A stretch of 18,614 nt of DNA from Gallionella sp. (GTDB taxonomy: Bacteria; Pseudomonadota; Gammaproteobacteria; Burkholderiales; Gallionellaceae). Each line of letters starts with the position of its first letter. The first letter of the stretch is position 1. Below, in pieces: positions 17,525-18,614 of this stretch. Position numbers and translations under genes: made by a program. The stretch lies in the NCBI GenBank assembly GCA_030690245.1, contig JAUYGW010000033.1:1-18614 (forward strand), written 5' to 3'. The notes under the pieces are model-generated. The model was not told the DNA's origin. It saw only the letters and a program-made list of their open reading frames with translations, and ran no database searches.

Positions 17525-18466
17525 ATGAACAAGCAAATCGCAACTCTGGCATTGGCCACCCTGATACTCGCCGCCTGCGGCAGCGCCCCGCAACGCAAGG
17601 TGGAAACGCGCAGCCCCCCCGCGCCTGTTGAAGATCACGCTGTCGGTGCGCCCGCCGCACCGGCAGCATCGGCGGGAGGCGGCTACCTCGCCGGGGACGG
17701 CCCCGGCGCAGCCGCCCCGGCCAACCTCGACGCAATTTCCGACGCCGTACCGAAAAACGAGCCGCTGCACCGCTACGCCAATCGCCCCTACGTTGCGCTG
17801 GGCAAGACCTACACGCCGCTGACCGCCACGGGCAACTACAAGGAGCGCGGCATCGCCTCGTGGTATGGCAAGAAATTTCACGGTCGGCGCACCTCCAGCG
17901 GCGAGGTATACGATATGTACGGCATGACCGCCGCGCACCCCACCCTGCCGATCCCGAGCTATGCGCGCGTCACCAATACCGCCACCAAAAAATCCATAGT
18001 GGTGCGCGTCAACGACCGCGGCCCGTTCCTGCACGAGCGCGTGATGGATCTGTCCTACACCGCCGCACACAAGCTCGGCATCATCGGCAACGGCAGTTCG
18101 GAAGTGGAAGTCGAGAGCCTGGCTCCCGATGCCCGTGTGAATACCCTCGCCAAAGCGGATGCCGTGGAAAGCAAACCGCTGGAAAAAACCGAGCCGGCAG
18201 CCAGTAGCGCGCCGCCCGCTGCAAGCGCCGCAGGCAGCAATATTTACCTGCAACTCGGCGCATTCAAATCACAGGAAGCCGCTGAAAGCTTCATGGCGCA
18301 AATGCGTGCCAAGCTCGGCGATGCCGGCAAGCAGCTCAGCGTATTCCTCAAGGACGGCCTCAACCGCGTTCACCTCGGCCCGTATGCGAGCCAGGATGCG
18401 GCGCGCAGCAGCGCGGAGGGGTTGAAGGGGAAATTGGGGTTCAAGCCGATGGTGAATTTGCGGTAG
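17525..18466 (+). CDS. rlpA: Septal ring lytic transglycosylase RlpA (lipoprotein, SPOR domain)
   Basis: RlpA is an outer-membrane lipoprotein that cleaves glycan strands lacking stem peptides. The 313-residue product has a lipoprotein signal ending LILAAC, with lipidated Cys18. A low-complexity Ala/Pro/Gly linker (20-75) follows. The double-psi beta-barrel domain (about 107-190) starts GIASWYGKKFHGRRTSSGE and contains VRVNDRGPF. Residues Glu127, Asp130, His138 and Asp164 have the same spacing as the active-site set described for Pseudomonas aeruginosa RlpA (120, 123, 131, 157). The enzyme is thus likely active, unlike E. coli RlpA. A C-terminal SPOR domain (about 240-313, from YLQLGAF to VHLGPYAS) directs it to septal denuded glycan. 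It is the second SPOR protein in the window. Confidence 0.97.
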   Translation: MNKQIATLALATLILAACGSAPQRKVETRSPPAPVEDHAVGAPAAPAASAGGGYLAGDGPGAAAPANLDAISDAVPKNEPLHRYANRPYVALGKTYTPLTATGNYKERGIASWYGKKFHGRRTSSGEVYDMYGMTAAHPTLPIPSYARVTNTATKKSIVVRVNDRGPFLHERVMDLSYTAAHKLGIIGNGSSEVEVESLAPDARVNTLAKADAVESKPLEKTEPAASSAPPAASAAGSNIYLQLGAFKSQEAAESFMAQMRAKLGDAGKQLSVFLKDGLNRVHLGPYASQDAARSSAEGLKGKLGFKPMVNLR

Positions 18467-18485
18467 ATAAGCTCCGTTCGCCCTG

Positions 18486-18563
18486 AGCCAAGTAAACCCC
18501 GCGTTCGCGAGGCAAGGCGTGAGCAGGAAACAGTATGCAGCGCGAGGGGTTTTCGCTTTGGCT
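18486..18563. repeat. Inverted repeat downstream of rlpA
   Basis: AGCCAAGTAAACCCCGCG (18486-18503) pairs imperfectly with CGCGAGGGGTTTTCGCTTTG...GCT (18541-18563). The interior is about 37 bases. Just before it, CTCCGTTCGCCCTGAGC (18472-18488) looks like one arm of the common GTTCGCCCTGAGC repeat, whose partner arm is missing. It may serve as the transcript end of rlpA. No gene is visible from 18467 to the window end. Confidence 0.5.
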
Positions 18564-18614
18564 ATCATAAGCGGAATGCCAAGCCAGCAAAGACCGAGAT
18601 AGCACTGGTGCTAC

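Overview
The window is a stretch of core chromosome from a betaproteobacterium, most likely of the Nitrosomonadales/Gallionellaceae type. This is inferred from gene order (gatCAB divergent from mreBCD-mrdA-rodA-rlpA), the HrcA/CIRCE-type groESL operon, the protein sequences as I remember the families, and the GC-rich codon use. No database search was possible, so the taxon is an inference.

Layout from left to right: (1) 1-1993, minus strand: groES then groEL (groEL runs off the left edge), behind a sigma70-like promoter whose -10 touches a perfect CIRCE operator. (2) 2014-3267, minus: a flavin-dependent nitronate-monooxygenase-family protein with an unusual cysteine-rich C-terminus. (3) 3508-6589, plus: argS from an extended -10 promoter, a membrane-anchored SPOR-domain (FtsN-like) protein, and a periplasmic DsbA. 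(4) 6688-8195, plus: a short-chain dehydrogenase followed 2 bp later by an RquA-like protein, a family of modified methyltransferases that turn ubiquinone into rhodoquinone. (5) 8290-11653, minus: gatC-gatA-gatB, the Asp/Glu-tRNA amidotransferase. GatB carries an in-frame insertion of a REP-like palindrome. (6) 11892-18466, plus: the rod-shape and elongation operon mreB-mreC-mreD-mrdA-rodA, then the lipoprotein RlpA. The last 148 bases hold an inverted repeat and no recognisable gene. No gene-free gap exceeds 300 bases.

Functionally most of this is housekeeping: protein folding, two aminoacyl-tRNA routes (ArgRS and GatCAB), disulfide formation, and the elongasome with two SPOR proteins. The least ordinary gene is the RquA-like protein. 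It would predict rhodoquinone, a low-potential quinone useful for fumarate reduction or reverse electron flow, in a lineage that lives at oxic-anoxic interfaces.

The second unusual layer is not genic. Most non-coding gaps carry an inverted repeat: 1455-1552, 6606-6649, 8173-8255, 11265-11346, 11715-11856, 12951-12978, 17421-17500 and 18486-18563. Another lies inside gatB at 8737-8776. Apart from the groES-groEL and gatB copies, which share a core, these repeats are unrelated in sequence. They look like several families of interspersed palindromes that have changed a protein sequence (GatB), supplied a stop codon (the RquA-like gene) and filled leader or spacer regions of core operons (groESL, gatCAB, mreBC). 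I found no tRNA, rRNA, CRISPR array, integrase or transposase.
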